Program-made: the position numbers and the translations under genes | Assembly (NCBI RefSeq): GCF_003432075.1 | Contig: NZ_QWBU01000007.1 | Span: 124,001 to 188,000, forward strand | Direction of reading: 5' to 3' | Length of the DNA: 64,000 nt | Origin: Shinella sp. WSJ-2 | GTDB lineage: Bacteria > Pseudomonadota > Alphaproteobacteria > Rhizobiales > Rhizobiaceae | Shown: one piece after another, positions 1-8,918 of the stretch | Layout: each line of letters begins with the position of its first letter | How positions within the stretch are numbered: position 1 is the stretch's first letter | Notes under the pieces: generated by a model | Told to the model about the DNA's origin: nothing | What the model saw: the letters and a program-made list of their open reading frames with translations, nothing else | Databases searched by the model: none

Positions 1-120
1 GATTTTTGCTGGTGATACCGGGCAATCAATGCATATTACCGTCAAGAGGGCGTTTTCGGCGGATCGCGGCCGAGATCAAAGCCCGAAATGAAGCCCACAA
101 GGGATGGACAGCGAACGGCA

Positions 121-843
121 ATGAAGTTCTTCAACTACAAGCGCGTGCCCTACGCGGAAATCCGCGCCTTTTCCGTGCATATCCTGACGGCATCCGGCTC
201 GTTCCTCGCCTTTCTCGGCGTCGTGGCGGCGGCCGAGCATCGTTTCGTCGATATGTTCTGGTGGCTGGGCCTTGCGCTTCTGGTCGATGGTATCGACGGC
301 CCGATCGCGCGAAAAGTGCGCGTCAAGGAAGTGCTGCCGAACTGGTCCGGCGATACGCTGGATAACGTCATCGATTATGTGACCTATGTGCTTCTGCCGG
401 CCTTTGCGCTCTATCAGAGCGGCATGATCGGCGAACCCTGGTCCTTCGTCGCCGCTGGCGCCATCGTGGTGTCGAGCGCCATCTATTATGCCGATATGGG
501 CATGAAGACGGACGAGTATTTCTTCTCCGGCTTCCCCGTCGTCTGGAACATGGTGGTGTTCACGCTCTTCGTTATCAAGGCGAGCGAACTGACGGCTTCG
601 ATCATCGTCTTCGTCTCGGTCTTCCTGACTTTCATGCCGATCAACTTCCTGCATCCGGTCCGCGTACAGCGGTTGCGGCCGCTCAATCTGCTGGTCTTCC
701 TGCTCTGGGCGATCCTCAGCGGCTGCGCGTTACTTTGGCATTTCGATTCGCCGGACTGGGTGGTCTGGGGCGTGGTGGCGACCGGGCTCTATCTCTATTG
801 CATCGGTGCCGTGCTGCAGGCCTTTCCAAGGCTCGGCCGGTAA
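121..843 (+). CDS. pcs: Phosphatidylcholine synthase (Pcs)
   Basis: Condenses choline with CDP-diacylglycerol to make phosphatidylcholine in the inner membrane, the one-step route typical of rhizobia and other host-associated alphaproteobacteria. The 240-residue product is strongly hydrophobic with about eight likely membrane segments. It carries the CDP-alcohol phosphotransferase motif in its Pcs-specific spacing: D59-G60, A63-R64, G77, D81 and D85, with twelve residues between AR and G. The ATG at 121 gives the usual Pcs N-terminus (MKFFNY...); an in-frame ATG at 88 would add eleven unlikely residues. No strong ribosome-binding site precedes either start. The qor-like gene follows 21 bp downstream on the same strand. 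The identification is secure; only the exact start is open. Confidence 0.95.
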   Translation: MKFFNYKRVPYAEIRAFSVHILTASGSFLAFLGVVAAAEHRFVDMFWWLGLALLVDGIDGPIARKVRVKEVLPNWSGDTLDNVIDYVTYVLLPAFALYQSGMIGEPWSFVAAGAIVVSSAIYYADMGMKTDEYFFSGFPVVWNMVVFTLFVIKASELTASIIVFVSVFLTFMPINFLHPVRVQRLRPLNLLVFLLWAILSGCALLWHFDSPDWVVWGVVATGLYLYCIGAVLQAFPRLGR

Positions 844-864
844 CACAGTCTCGGGAGGACCGAC

Positions 865-1836
865 ATGACCAAGGCGATCGTTATCCGCAATCTCGGCGGA
901 CCTGAAGTGCTGAAGCTCGAGGATGTCGCGCTCGCCGCGCCCGGTCCCGGCGAGGTGCAGATCAGGCAGGCGGCCATTGGCCTCAACTTCATCGACGTCT
1001 ATTTCCGCACCGGCCTCTACAAGGCCGAGCCGCCGTTCATTCCGGGTAAGGAAGGTGCGGGGACGATCACCGCGCTCGGCGAAGGCGTCACAGATTTTTC
1101 CGTTGGCGACCGCGTTGCCTATGCCTCGGCGGACGGCGCCTATGCGGCCGAGCGCAATGTCGCGACGAAACATCTGGTGAAGGTGCCGGACGGCATTTCG
1201 CTGGAAACGGCGGCGGCTATGATGCTGAAAGGCATGACGGCGCAATATCTGCTGCTCCAGACCTATCCGGTGAAGCCGGGCAGCGTGATCCTGTTCCATG
1301 CCGCGGCCGGCGGCGTCGGCCTTATCGCTGGCCAGTGGGCGAAGGCGCTGGGCGCCACCGTCATCGGTACAGCGGGCTCGCAGGCGAAAATCGACCTCGC
1401 GCTGGCGCATGGCTATGACCATGTCATCGACTACGGGAAGGACGATTTCGTCGCGCGGGTGCGTGAACTGACCAACGGGGCGGGTGTCGATGTCGTTTAT
1501 GACTCCGTCGGCAAGGACACGTTCCCGCAGTCACTGGATTGCCTCAAACCCCGCGGCCTGTTCGTCAGCTTCGGCAATTCCTCCGGCCCGGTCGATGCGT
1601 TCAACATGGGCCTGCTCGCGCAAAAGGGCTCGCTCTACGCCACCCGCCCGACGCTCTTCGCCTATATCGCCACACGCGCTGCGCTGGATGCATGTGCAAA
1701 CTCGCTCTTTGATGTTGTGCAGAGCAACAAAGTGCGTATCAATATAAATCAGACTTATTCGTTGGCGGACGCTGGGCAGGCGCACACGGATCTGGAAGCA
1801 AGAAAAACAAGTGGAACGACATTGCTCATTCCCTGA
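865..1836 (+). CDS. Zinc-independent quinone oxidoreductase (NADPH:quinone reductase, MDR family)
   Basis: A 323-residue medium-chain reductase expected to reduce quinones one electron at a time with NADPH in the cytoplasm. The N-terminal GroES-like substrate fold is followed by a Rossmann nucleotide site with the sequence HAAAGGVG and the conserved VGDRVAY turn. The catalytic and structural zinc cysteines of alcohol dehydrogenases are absent, as expected for the quinone reductase branch. A good ribosome-binding site (GGGAGGA) lies just before the ATG. It sits between pcs and a BMP-type ABC importer with no obvious functional tie. The last 150 bp use AT-rich third positions and rare codons (ATA, AGA) quite unlike the rest of the gene, although the protein stays full length and in frame. 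Confidence 0.9.
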   Translation: MTKAIVIRNLGGPEVLKLEDVALAAPGPGEVQIRQAAIGLNFIDVYFRTGLYKAEPPFIPGKEGAGTITALGEGVTDFSVGDRVAYASADGAYAAERNVATKHLVKVPDGISLETAAAMMLKGMTAQYLLLQTYPVKPGSVILFHAAAGGVGLIAGQWAKALGATVIGTAGSQAKIDLALAHGYDHVIDYGKDDFVARVRELTNGAGVDVVYDSVGKDTFPQSLDCLKPRGLFVSFGNSSGPVDAFNMGLLAQKGSLYATRPTLFAYIATRAALDACANSLFDVVQSNKVRININQTYSLADAGQAHTDLEARKTSGTTLLIP

Positions 1837-1887
1837 CAACGACCCGAACGGGCGCAGGGGATCGGGATCGCAGGAAAGAGGGGAAGC

Positions 1888-3459
1888 GTGTCAGCCGTTG
1901 GAGCATCCGAGGGCAGCCCGTTGCTGGCTGTCCGCAGCCTGACAAAACTGTTCGGGTCTTTCGCCGCCTGCAACGGCATCGATCTCGACATCAAATCCGG
2001 TGAAATCCACGCCCTGCTGGGTGAAAATGGCGCCGGCAAATCCACGCTCGTCAAGATGCTCTTCGGCGTTCTCGCGCCGAGCAGCGGCCAGATCCTGTGG
2101 AAGGGTGAACCGGTCCGCATCACGAGCCCCGGTGCCGCACGCCGCATCGGCATCGGCATGGTGTTCCAGCACTTTTCGCTCTTCGAGGCGCTGACGGTGG
2201 CGGAAAACATCGCGCTGTCACTCAGCCCCGGCATCTCGCTTTCCAAGGTCGCCGAAGAAGCCTCGCGCCTTTCCCATCTCTACGGCCTGCCGCTCGACCC
2301 GAACGCCCATGTCGCCGATCTCTCGGTCGGCGAGCGCCAGCGCATCGAGATCGTTCGCGCGCTGTTGCAGAACCCGGAACTCATCATCCTTGATGAGCCG
2401 ACCTCGGTGCTGACGCCGCAGGAGGCCGATCGGCTGTTCGAGACGCTCGCCAAGCTGAAGGCGGAGGGCCGCTCGGTGCTCTATATCAGCCACCGGCTGG
2501 AGGAAGTGCAGCGCATCTGCGACCGCGCCACAGTTCTGCGGCATGGCAAGGTCACGGGCGCCTGCAATCCGCGACAGGAAACGCCGGCCTCGCTGGCGCG
2601 CATGATGGTCGGCCGCGACGTCGCCTCGGTGAGTGCGGCGGGCACCAACACCAAGGGCGATGTGCTGCTTGAGGCCAAGCATCTGACCGTGCCGTCGCGC
2701 ACACCCTTTGCCGTCGCGCTGAAGAATGTTTGTCTCAAGGTGCGCAGCGGCGAGGTTCTCGCGATTGCGGGCGTGGCCGGCAATGGCCAGGGTGAGCTTT
2801 TCGATGCGCTTTCGGGCGAATATCCGGTCACGGACCCGGCGGCGGTTTCCATCCGCGGCAAGGCGGCCGGCAATCTCGGCATCACCGCGCGCCGCCTGAT
2901 GGGCGCTGGTTTCGTACCGGAAGAGCGCCATGGCCACGCCGCCGTGACGACGCTGCCGCTCTCCGACAATCTGGTGCTCGCGCGCAGCCAGTCCGACCGC
3001 AAAACCTTTCTGGCCGGCGGCCTGCTGGGCATCATCCGGCAGGCCGTGGTGCGCATCGCCTCGAAGCGCATTTCCGAGACGATGGACGTGCGCAAGAGCG
3101 GCGAAAACCCGGCGGCCGGCTCGCTCTCCGGCGGCAATCTGCAGAAATACATCGTCGGTCGCGAGCTCGATCGCCAGCCGGCCGTGCTGATCGTCAACCA
3201 GCCGACCTGGGGCGTCGATGCGGGGGCGGCAAGCCGCATCCGCCAGGCGCTCGTCGATCTCGCGAAATCCGGCTCGGCGGTGTTGGTCATCAGCCAAGAT
3301 CTCGATGAGATATTCGAGGTCGCCACGGAAATCGCCGTCATCAGTGAGGGGCGGCTGTCGGATGCCTATCCGGCGCATGACCTGACGCGGGAGAAGATCG
3401 GCCTTCTGATGGGCGGCATGTACGGCAAGACGGAAGGCGAGGTGGCCGATGCGCATTGA
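1888..3459 (+). CDS. BMP-type (nucleoside) ABC importer, double ATP-binding subunit
   Basis: A 523-residue fused double ATPase that powers the importer encoded by the next three genes. The first domain is intact: Walker A GENGAGKST at residues 45-53, signature LSVGERQRIE, and Walker B LIILDEPTS. The second is degenerate: the P-loop reads GVAGNGQGEL and the Walker B end reads IVNQPTWGVD, so the usual Asp-Glu pair is Asn-Gln near residue 437, while the signature LSGGN is kept. Such asymmetry is normal in the sugar and nucleoside NupO/YufO/RbsA-like group. Translation starts at a GTG at 1888 behind AAGAGGGGAA. The stop overlaps the first permease by 11 bp, which indicates translational coupling. 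The substrate (purine nucleoside or related) is inferred from the family. Confidence 0.92.
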   Translation: MSAVGASEGSPLLAVRSLTKLFGSFAACNGIDLDIKSGEIHALLGENGAGKSTLVKMLFGVLAPSSGQILWKGEPVRITSPGAARRIGIGMVFQHFSLFEALTVAENIALSLSPGISLSKVAEEASRLSHLYGLPLDPNAHVADLSVGERQRIEIVRALLQNPELIILDEPTSVLTPQEADRLFETLAKLKAEGRSVLYISHRLEEVQRICDRATVLRHGKVTGACNPRQETPASLARMMVGRDVASVSAAGTNTKGDVLLEAKHLTVPSRTPFAVALKNVCLKVRSGEVLAIAGVAGNGQGELFDALSGEYPVTDPAAVSIRGKAAGNLGITARRLMGAGFVPEERHGHAAVTTLPLSDNLVLARSQSDRKTFLAGGLLGIIRQAVVRIASKRISETMDVRKSGENPAAGSLSGGNLQKYIVGRELDRQPAVLIVNQPTWGVDAGAASRIRQALVDLAKSGSAVLVISQDLDEIFEVATEIAVISEGRLSDAYPAHDLTREKIGLLMGGMYGKTEGEVADAH

Positions 3460-4543
3460 ACTCGAAAAACGCGCCAATCCATCGACGCTCTATTCCATCC
3501 TGTCGCCGTTCCTCGCACTCGCGCTGACGGTCGTCGCCGGCGGCATCATGTTCGCGCTGCTTGGCAAGGATCCGGGCTCGGCGCTCTACAGCTTCTTCAT
3601 CGAGCCGCTACTGGACGTCTGGTCGCTGCATGAAGTCGCGATCAAGGCTGCGCCGCTAATCCTGATCGGCGCGGGCCTGTCGGTCTGCTACCGCTCGAAC
3701 AACTGGAATATCGGCGCCGAGGGCCAGTTCATCGCGGGCGCCATTGCCGGTGCCATCGTGCCTGTCGTCTTCCATGACTGGCATTCCCCGCTCGTCCTGC
3801 CGCTGATGTTGATTTTCGGCATGATCGGCGGCGCGCTTTATGCTGCCGTGCCCGCCTTTCTCAAGGCGCATATGAACACCAATGAGATTCTGACGAGCCT
3901 GATGCTGGTCTATATCGCGCAGCTCTTCCTCGACTGGCTGGTGCGCGGCCCCTGGCGCAGTCCGGATGCCTATAATTTCCCGGTCACCCGTGATTTCGCG
4001 CCGGAAGCGATCCTGCCGGAGCTGGTCTCGTCGGGGCGCGCCAATCTCGGTTTCGCGCTCGCCATCATCGCGGCCGTCGGCCTGTGGCTCATGCTGCGCT
4101 ACACGCTCAAAGGTTTCGAGATAACCGTGCTCGGCCAGTCGGAGCGGGCAGGGCGCTTTGCCGGCTTCTCGTCGAAGCGCATGATCTGGTTCTCGATGCT
4201 GCTGTCCGGGGCGCTCGCCGGCCTTGCCGGCATTTCCGAGGTAAGCGGCACCATCGGCAAGCTGCAGCCGATCATCTCGCCCGGCTATGGCTTCACCGCC
4301 ATCATCGTCGCCTTCCTTGGGCGCCTCAATCCGCTTGGCGTCATCGCCGCCGGCCTGTTTCTCGCGCTGACGTATGTCGGCGGCGAGGCCGTACAGCTGA
4401 CGCTGAGCGTCTCCGACAAGGTCACGCGCGTTTTTCAGGGGCTGCTGCTGTTCTTCGTGCTCTCCTGCGACACGCTCATCCAATACAAGATCCGGCTGGT
4501 CTTCTCCCGCCTTGGCCAATCCACTGAGGGGGGAGCGCACTGA
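3449..4543 (+). CDS. BMP-type (nucleoside) ABC importer, permease 1
   Basis: A 364-residue inner-membrane permease of the BPD_transp_2 (branched-chain/ribose-like) family with about nine or ten hydrophobic segments. It corresponds to the larger of the two permeases in NupP/YufP-type systems. The cytoplasmic loop near residues 220-235 (GLSERAGRFAG-like, here LGQSERAGRFAG) is the usual ATPase-contact region of this family. The start codon lies inside the end of the ATPase gene, and the stop shares bases with the ATG of the second permease (TGATG), so all three are probably translated together. Confidence 0.92.
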   Translation: MRIELEKRANPSTLYSILSPFLALALTVVAGGIMFALLGKDPGSALYSFFIEPLLDVWSLHEVAIKAAPLILIGAGLSVCYRSNNWNIGAEGQFIAGAIAGAIVPVVFHDWHSPLVLPLMLIFGMIGGALYAAVPAFLKAHMNTNEILTSLMLVYIAQLFLDWLVRGPWRSPDAYNFPVTRDFAPEAILPELVSSGRANLGFALAIIAAVGLWLMLRYTLKGFEITVLGQSERAGRFAGFSSKRMIWFSMLLSGALAGLAGISEVSGTIGKLQPIISPGYGFTAIIVAFLGRLNPLGVIAAGLFLALTYVGGEAVQLTLSVSDKVTRVFQGLLLFFVLSCDTLIQYKIRLVFSRLGQSTEGGAH

Positions 4544-5463
4544 TGGGCATGATCGAAGCAATCCTTCTCACCGTCATCACCGCGGCGACGCCGCTTGTGC
4601 TCGCCTCCATCGGCGAACTGGTGACCGAGCGCACCGGTGTGCTCAACCTCGGCGTCGAGGGCATGATGGTAATGGGCGCGGCCATCGCCTTCGCCGTCAC
4701 GCAAATGACAGGCTCGCCTTACATCGGCATTCTCGCGGGCATTGCCGGTGGCGCGCTGTTTTCGCTACTCTTCGGCTTCCTGACGCTTACGCTCGTCGCC
4801 AACCAGGTTGCGACGGGCTTGGCGCTCACCATTCTCGGCCTCGGTATCTCCGGCCAGATCGGCGAGCCTTATGTCGGTATGTCAGGCACAAAGCTACAGC
4901 CGATCGTCATTCCGCTGCTGTCGGACATCCCGTTCCTCGGGCCGCTGCTCTTCAAACAGGACATCATTTTCTATGTGTCCATCGCGCTCGTTCTCGGCGT
5001 CAACTGGTTCCTGTTCAAGAGCCGCGCCGGCCTGAAAATCCGCGCCATCGGTGACAATCATGGCTCGGCGCATGCGCTCGGCATCCACGTCATCCGCACA
5101 CGCTATCTCGCCGTGATGTTCGGTGGCGCCTGCGCGGGCCTTGCCGGCGCGCAACTCTCGCTGGTCTATACGCCGCAATGGGTGGAAAACATGTCGGCGG
5201 GACGCGGCTGGATCGCGCTGGCACTCGTCGTGTTCGCCTCCTGGCGCCCCTGGCGTTTGTTGGCCGGCGGCTATCTCTTCGGCGCCGTGTCGATCAGCCA
5301 GCTTCACGCGCAAGCCGCCGGCATTCATATCCCGTCGCAATTCCTGTCGGCTCTTCCCTACATCGCCACTGTTGTCGTACTCATTCTGATCTCGCACAAC
5401 AGGCGCATGACGCAGATCAACACACCGGCCTGCCTCGGCAAGCCCTTCGTGCCGGATCGGTGA
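4543..5463 (+). CDS. BMP-type (nucleoside) ABC importer, permease 2
   Basis: A 306-residue inner-membrane permease of the same family as its upstream neighbour, corresponding to NupQ/YufQ. It opens with a hydrophobic segment and contains the motif TERTGVLNLGVEGMM, very typical of this permease group, near residues 28-42. A further conserved stretch reads IRAIGDNHGSAHALGI, the loop expected to touch the ATPase. It starts one base before the end of permease 1, and the binding-protein gene follows after 47 bp. Confidence 0.93.
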   Translation: MGMIEAILLTVITAATPLVLASIGELVTERTGVLNLGVEGMMVMGAAIAFAVTQMTGSPYIGILAGIAGGALFSLLFGFLTLTLVANQVATGLALTILGLGISGQIGEPYVGMSGTKLQPIVIPLLSDIPFLGPLLFKQDIIFYVSIALVLGVNWFLFKSRAGLKIRAIGDNHGSAHALGIHVIRTRYLAVMFGGACAGLAGAQLSLVYTPQWVENMSAGRGWIALALVVFASWRPWRLLAGGYLFGAVSISQLHAQAAGIHIPSQFLSALPYIATVVVLILISHNRRMTQINTPACLGKPFVPDR

Positions 5464-5510
5464 GAAGAACAAGAAGACGGGAAACAACCACTCCAACCTC
5501 AGAGGATAAA

Positions 5511-6581
5511 ATGAAGAAAATCATTATCGCGCTCACAACCTCGGCCGCCATGCTTGGCTTTGCTACGGCCGCCAGCGCCCAGGACAAGACGAAGATCTGC
5601 TTCATCTATGTCGGCTCCAAGACGGACGGCGGCTGGACCCAGGCGCATGATATCGGCCGCCAGGCGCTGCAGGCCGAATTCGGCGACAAGATCGAAACGC
5701 CGTTCCTGGAAAGCGTACCGGAAGGCCCGGATGCCGAGCGTGCAATCGAGCGCATGGCCCGTTCCGGCTGCGCGCTGGTCTTCACCACGTCGTTCGGCTT
5801 CATGGATGCCACGATCAAGGTTGCCGCAAAATTCCCGGACGTGAAGTTTGAGCACGCCACCGGCTTCAAGACGGCCCCGAATGTCGCGACCTACAATTCG
5901 CGCTTCTATGAAGGCCGCTACATCCAGGGCATCATCGCTGCCAAGATGTCCCAGAAGGGCCTTGCCGGCTACATCGCCTCCTTCCCGATCCCGGAAGTCG
6001 TGATGGGTATCAATTCCTTTGTACACGGCGCGCAGTCGGTAAACCCTGATTTCAAGGTGAAGGTCATCTGGGCCAACACCTGGTTCGACCCCGGCAAGGA
6101 GGCCGATGCGGCCAAAGCGCTGATCGACCAGGGCGTTGATATCCTGACCCAGCACACGGATACGACCGCGCCGATGCAGGTCGCTGCCGAACGCGGCATC
6201 AAGGCCTTCGGCCAGGCATCCGACATGATCAAGGCTGGCCCGGAAACGCAGCTGACCGCGATCGTCGACACCTGGGGTGCCTACTACATCAAGCGCACCA
6301 AGGCCGTTCTCGACGGTACTTGGAAGTCCGAGCAGGTCTGGGACGGCCTGAAGGACGGCATTTTGACTATGGCGCCCTACACCAACATGCCTGACGACGT
6401 GAAGAAGCTGGCCGAAGAAACCGAAGCGAAAATCCGCTCTGGCGAGCTGCATCCCTTCACCGGCCCGATCAAGAAGCAGGACGGTTCCGACTGGCTGGCT
6501 GACGGTGCCGTCTCCGACGATGGCACGCTGCTCGGCATGAACTTTTACATCGCGGGCGTTGACGACCAGCTGCCGAAGTAA
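5511..6581 (+). CDS. BMP-family (PnrA-like) periplasmic substrate-binding protein
   Basis: The solute receptor of the importer encoded just upstream. The 356-residue protein starts with a clear Sec signal (KK followed by a hydrophobic core, cleavage expected after ATAASA), so it should be a free periplasmic protein rather than a lipoprotein because no lipobox cysteine is present. The mature part follows the Bmp/PnrA pattern, with an early VGSKTDGGWTQAH segment and the paired-lobe fold of purine nucleoside receptors. A ribosome-binding site (AGAGGAT) precedes the ATG. A strong intrinsic terminator follows, closing the operon. Purine nucleosides are the likely ligands by family, but simple sugars or other compounds cannot be excluded. 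Confidence 0.92.
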   Translation: MKKIIIALTTSAAMLGFATAASAQDKTKICFIYVGSKTDGGWTQAHDIGRQALQAEFGDKIETPFLESVPEGPDAERAIERMARSGCALVFTTSFGFMDATIKVAAKFPDVKFEHATGFKTAPNVATYNSRFYEGRYIQGIIAAKMSQKGLAGYIASFPIPEVVMGINSFVHGAQSVNPDFKVKVIWANTWFDPGKEADAAKALIDQGVDILTQHTDTTAPMQVAAERGIKAFGQASDMIKAGPETQLTAIVDTWGAYYIKRTKAVLDGTWKSEQVWDGLKDGILTMAPYTNMPDDVKKLAEETEAKIRSGELHPFTGPIKKQDGSDWLADGAVSDDGTLLGMNFYIAGVDDQLPK

Positions 6582-6602
6582 GCGGAAACGCACTAAAACA
6601 GG

Positions 6603-6630
6603 AAAGGCGCCCCAGAACGGGCGCCTTTTT
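6603..6630 (+). terminator. Rho-independent terminator after the BMP importer operon
   Basis: GGCGCCC pairs with GGGCGCC across a six-base loop and is followed by five T residues, 21 bp after the binding-protein stop codon. It separates the importer from the downstream GntR gene. Confidence 0.9.
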
Positions 6631-6743
6631 CGTTTGCGAAGGGTGTGTGACGCGTTCAGGCTTTGCGGAATCGGCGCAGCGCTCTATACCTGCCAAGATG
6701 GCCCGGAACAGAAGGGGTGGTCCGGTGCCGAGGAGGGGAATTT

Positions 6744-7487
6744 TTGCGCAAAGGTTTGCTTGAAACGGTCATCAGCGGGATGAACACGCGCACCAGTCAT
6801 GCGCAGGTTGTCAATGCGCTGGGCCGGTCGATCATCGCCGGCGATTATGCCGTTGGATCGACGCTGCCGGGCGATGCGGAACTGGCTGCCCGTTTCAAGG
6901 TGTCGCGCACGGTGCTGCGCGAGGCGATGAAGACGCTGGCCGCCAAGGGCCTCATTGTTCCGCGCGCCCGCATCGGCACCCGCGTGACGCCCAACACGCA
7001 GTGGAACCTCTTCGACAGCGATATTCTCACCTGGTATTTCGCCGTTGGCGTCAACGAGGATTTTTTGCTGCATCTCTCCGAAGTGCGCCTCGCCTTCGAG
7101 CCGCATGCGGCGTCCCTTGCCGCGCGCTATGCCTCGGAAGCCGATATCAGCCAGATGATGCGTCTTGCCGTCGCGATGGGCGACCCCGAGCACACGGCCG
7201 AAACGCTTGCCCTGGCGGACCTGAAATTCCATCTCTCGGTGCTGGAAGCCTCGCGCAATCCCTTTCTGCGCACCGTCGGCAGCCTGATCGAGGCCGGCCT
7301 TGTCGGTGCCTTCAAGCTGAGCTCGCCCGCCGCCGATCGCGGCAAGATAGGGGACGTCGCGGCAAGCCACATCCGTATTGTCGAGGAGATCGACAAGCGG
7401 GATGAGGAGGGCGCGCGCCGCGCCATGGAGAATGTCATCAAGGTTGGTCGCGAACGCGTCGTGCAGGCTTTGCGCGACGGAAAATAA
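6744..7487 (+). CDS. FadR-subfamily GntR transcriptional regulator
   Basis: A 247-residue regulator with an N-terminal winged helix-turn-helix (helix residues around LAARFKVSRTVLREAMKTLA) and a C-terminal all-helical FCD ligand-binding domain. It resembles sugar-acid regulators of the DgoR/FadR type. I chose the TTG at 6744 because AGGAGGGG lies six bases upstream; an in-frame ATG at 6780 is the alternative but has no such site. The gene follows the importer operon in the same direction but behind a terminator, so it is probably transcribed separately. Control of the importer is possible but not shown. Confidence 0.88.
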   Translation: MRKGLLETVISGMNTRTSHAQVVNALGRSIIAGDYAVGSTLPGDAELAARFKVSRTVLREAMKTLAAKGLIVPRARIGTRVTPNTQWNLFDSDILTWYFAVGVNEDFLLHLSEVRLAFEPHAASLAARYASEADISQMMRLAVAMGDPEHTAETLALADLKFHLSVLEASRNPFLRTVGSLIEAGLVGAFKLSSPAADRGKIGDVAASHIRIVEEIDKRDEEGARRAMENVIKVGRERVVQALRDGK

Positions 7488-7560
7488 CCTCACAACGCAT
7501 TATAGAACGCTCGACCTACAGGACGACGTAAGTGATTGCTTCGTTGTGGATCGCGGAGGA

Positions 7561-7908
7561 TCAGCCGTCGTTGCTGGCGTTTAAGTCTTCCGGGCGTGTG
7601 CCCTCGTCGAGGCTGTGCCTCGCAACCTGGGCTGCGCCCATAGATTGGTAGAGATTGAACAACGCTTCACTTGCCTTCGCGGCCAGCCGAAACCATTCGG
7701 CATTGCCGGCGATTGCCGGGTGATGGAGCAATTGGTCGTCGACGAGATCGAGCACGATGGAGGTCGTGTGCACGGCCTCATGGAAGCCGAAGGAGCCGGA
7801 GGCATACTGAGCGAGCAGGTCCGACGGTGTCATGGAGCGCTCGGCGGCGAGAATATCGAGCTGCTTCAGCCGTTCGTCTTCGAGTTCGATATCGGTGCTT
7901 TCAAGCAT
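7561..7908 (-). CDS. Conserved hypothetical protein
   Basis: A 115-residue, mainly acidic and helical protein without signal peptide or membrane segment. It starts MLESTDIELEDERL and ends in a charged tail (DEGTRPEDLNASNDG). The ATG at 7908 is preceded by GGAGGCG, which favours it over an ATG 48 bp upstream. I do not recognise a family. It is convergent with the GntR gene (73 bp between stop codons). Confidence 0.6.
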   Translation of the reverse strand: MLESTDIELEDERLKQLDILAAERSMTPSDLLAQYASGSFGFHEAVHTTSIVLDLVDDQLLHHPAIAGNAEWFRLAAKASEALFNLYQSMGAAQVARHSLDEGTRPEDLNASNDG

Positions 7909-7995
7909 GTTCGCCTCCGTTGCAATGCCTACTCCAGACCTATCCGATTCGGACACGACGGTGGATCGCAGATGCTGTCCTGGACGACATATTTG

Positions 7996-8028
7996 AAAAA
8001 GCCGGACGACAAGGGCCGTCCGGCCTTT
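7996..8028 (-). terminator. Rho-independent terminator after the DUF992 gene
   Basis: On the minus strand GCCGGACG pairs with CGTCCGGC around an eight-base loop and is followed by five T residues. It lies a few bases beyond the DUF992 stop codon at 8034. Confidence 0.85.
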
Positions 8029-8033
8029 AAAAG

Positions 8034-8561
8034 TCAGCCCTGTGGTGTCAGGGTAACGGAAGTGCCCGTAGCGGCAATATTCAAGCCGATCTGGCCGCTG
8101 ACGCTGACCGTCTGCAACTGGATAGAGCCGGAGGTCCCGCCAACCAAAACGTTCGCACCGAGGCCGACACCGACGGTGGCTTCCGCCGTGGCGCCCTGGT
8201 AAAGGCCTCCGAGCGAGCCGTGATGATAGCCGGCCGTAGGTGCGAAGACTGCCCAGACGATTCGACCCTGCGTGGTGAAGCCCACATCGACGCCCATCTT
8301 GCGGATCACACCGCTATAGACGTCCTGCTGGCCGCGGGTCGACTTGAAGACGCAATCGACGGATTTTGCCGAACCGAGCACATAACCGATGCCGCCGCCC
8401 ACCTCGCAGGTGAGCATGCCGATCTTGACACCGTCACGATCGCCGTCGCGCTCGACGTAAACCGGCGCCTGATCGCGGATGACCATGTCGGCTGCGCTGG
8501 CCGTCGATGCCAGCGCTTGCGCCAGGGTAAGGGCGAGGACCGCTCCAAGCTTCTTGTTCAT
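8034..8561 (-). CDS. DUF992 family secreted protein
   Basis: A 175-residue exported protein: a Sec signal peptide (NKK, then a hydrophobic stretch, cleavage expected after STASA) followed by a glycine-rich beta-strand domain. It matches my memory of the alphaproteobacterial DUF992 family, including the segments GMLTCEVGGGIGYVLGSAK and VDCVFKSTRG, where two cysteines could form a disulfide. The function is unknown; a periplasmic or surface location is inferred. The ATG at 8561 has GGAGAAC upstream. A terminator follows directly. Confidence 0.85.
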   Translation of the reverse strand: MNKKLGAVLALTLAQALASTASAADMVIRDQAPVYVERDGDRDGVKIGMLTCEVGGGIGYVLGSAKSVDCVFKSTRGQQDVYSGVIRKMGVDVGFTTQGRIVWAVFAPTAGYHHGSLGGLYQGATAEATVGVGLGANVLVGGTSGSIQLQTVSVSGQIGLNIAATGTSVTLTPQG

Positions 8562-8705
8562 CGTTGTTCTCCTTCTAGCTGGCACGATAATGGCGAATCC
8601 GGTGAATTGGTTCCCGGTCGCCAGCCATCTCATGGCGAAGATCATGGCGGAGTAGGGGCAGCCGGTGCCACGCCTAGAGGAAGGAGACGCATCGTCGTTT
8701 TACGG

Positions 8706-8918
8706 TCACACCCGGTTGATCGTAGGCAGATGCGTGATCACCTCGTTGCGGCGTGCGGCATCGAGAGAGGCGATGTTTTCATTCCAGAACGCTTCCGCCT
8801 CGGGCGTCTCATGTTTCCACTGCCGGGTATCGACCTTGTTGTCATCAATTTCGGCAAGCCGCCCGCCGCCAAGGCGGAGATAGTCAGCAGCAAGCTTTGC
8901 GGTCGGTGTCTGTTCCAT
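8706..8918 (-). CDS. Small hypothetical protein
   Basis: A 70-residue soluble charged protein (MEQTPTAKLAADYLRLGGG... ending HLPTINRV). The ATG at 8918 follows a very good ribosome-binding site (AAGGAGG), which supports translation and rules out the longer upstream reading frame. I do not recognise the family. It lies in a loose group of small uncharacterised genes left of the tRNA-Ser gene. Confidence 0.6.
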   Translation of the reverse strand: MEQTPTAKLAADYLRLGGGRLAEIDDNKVDTRQWKHETPEAEAFWNENIASLDAARRNEVITHLPTINRV

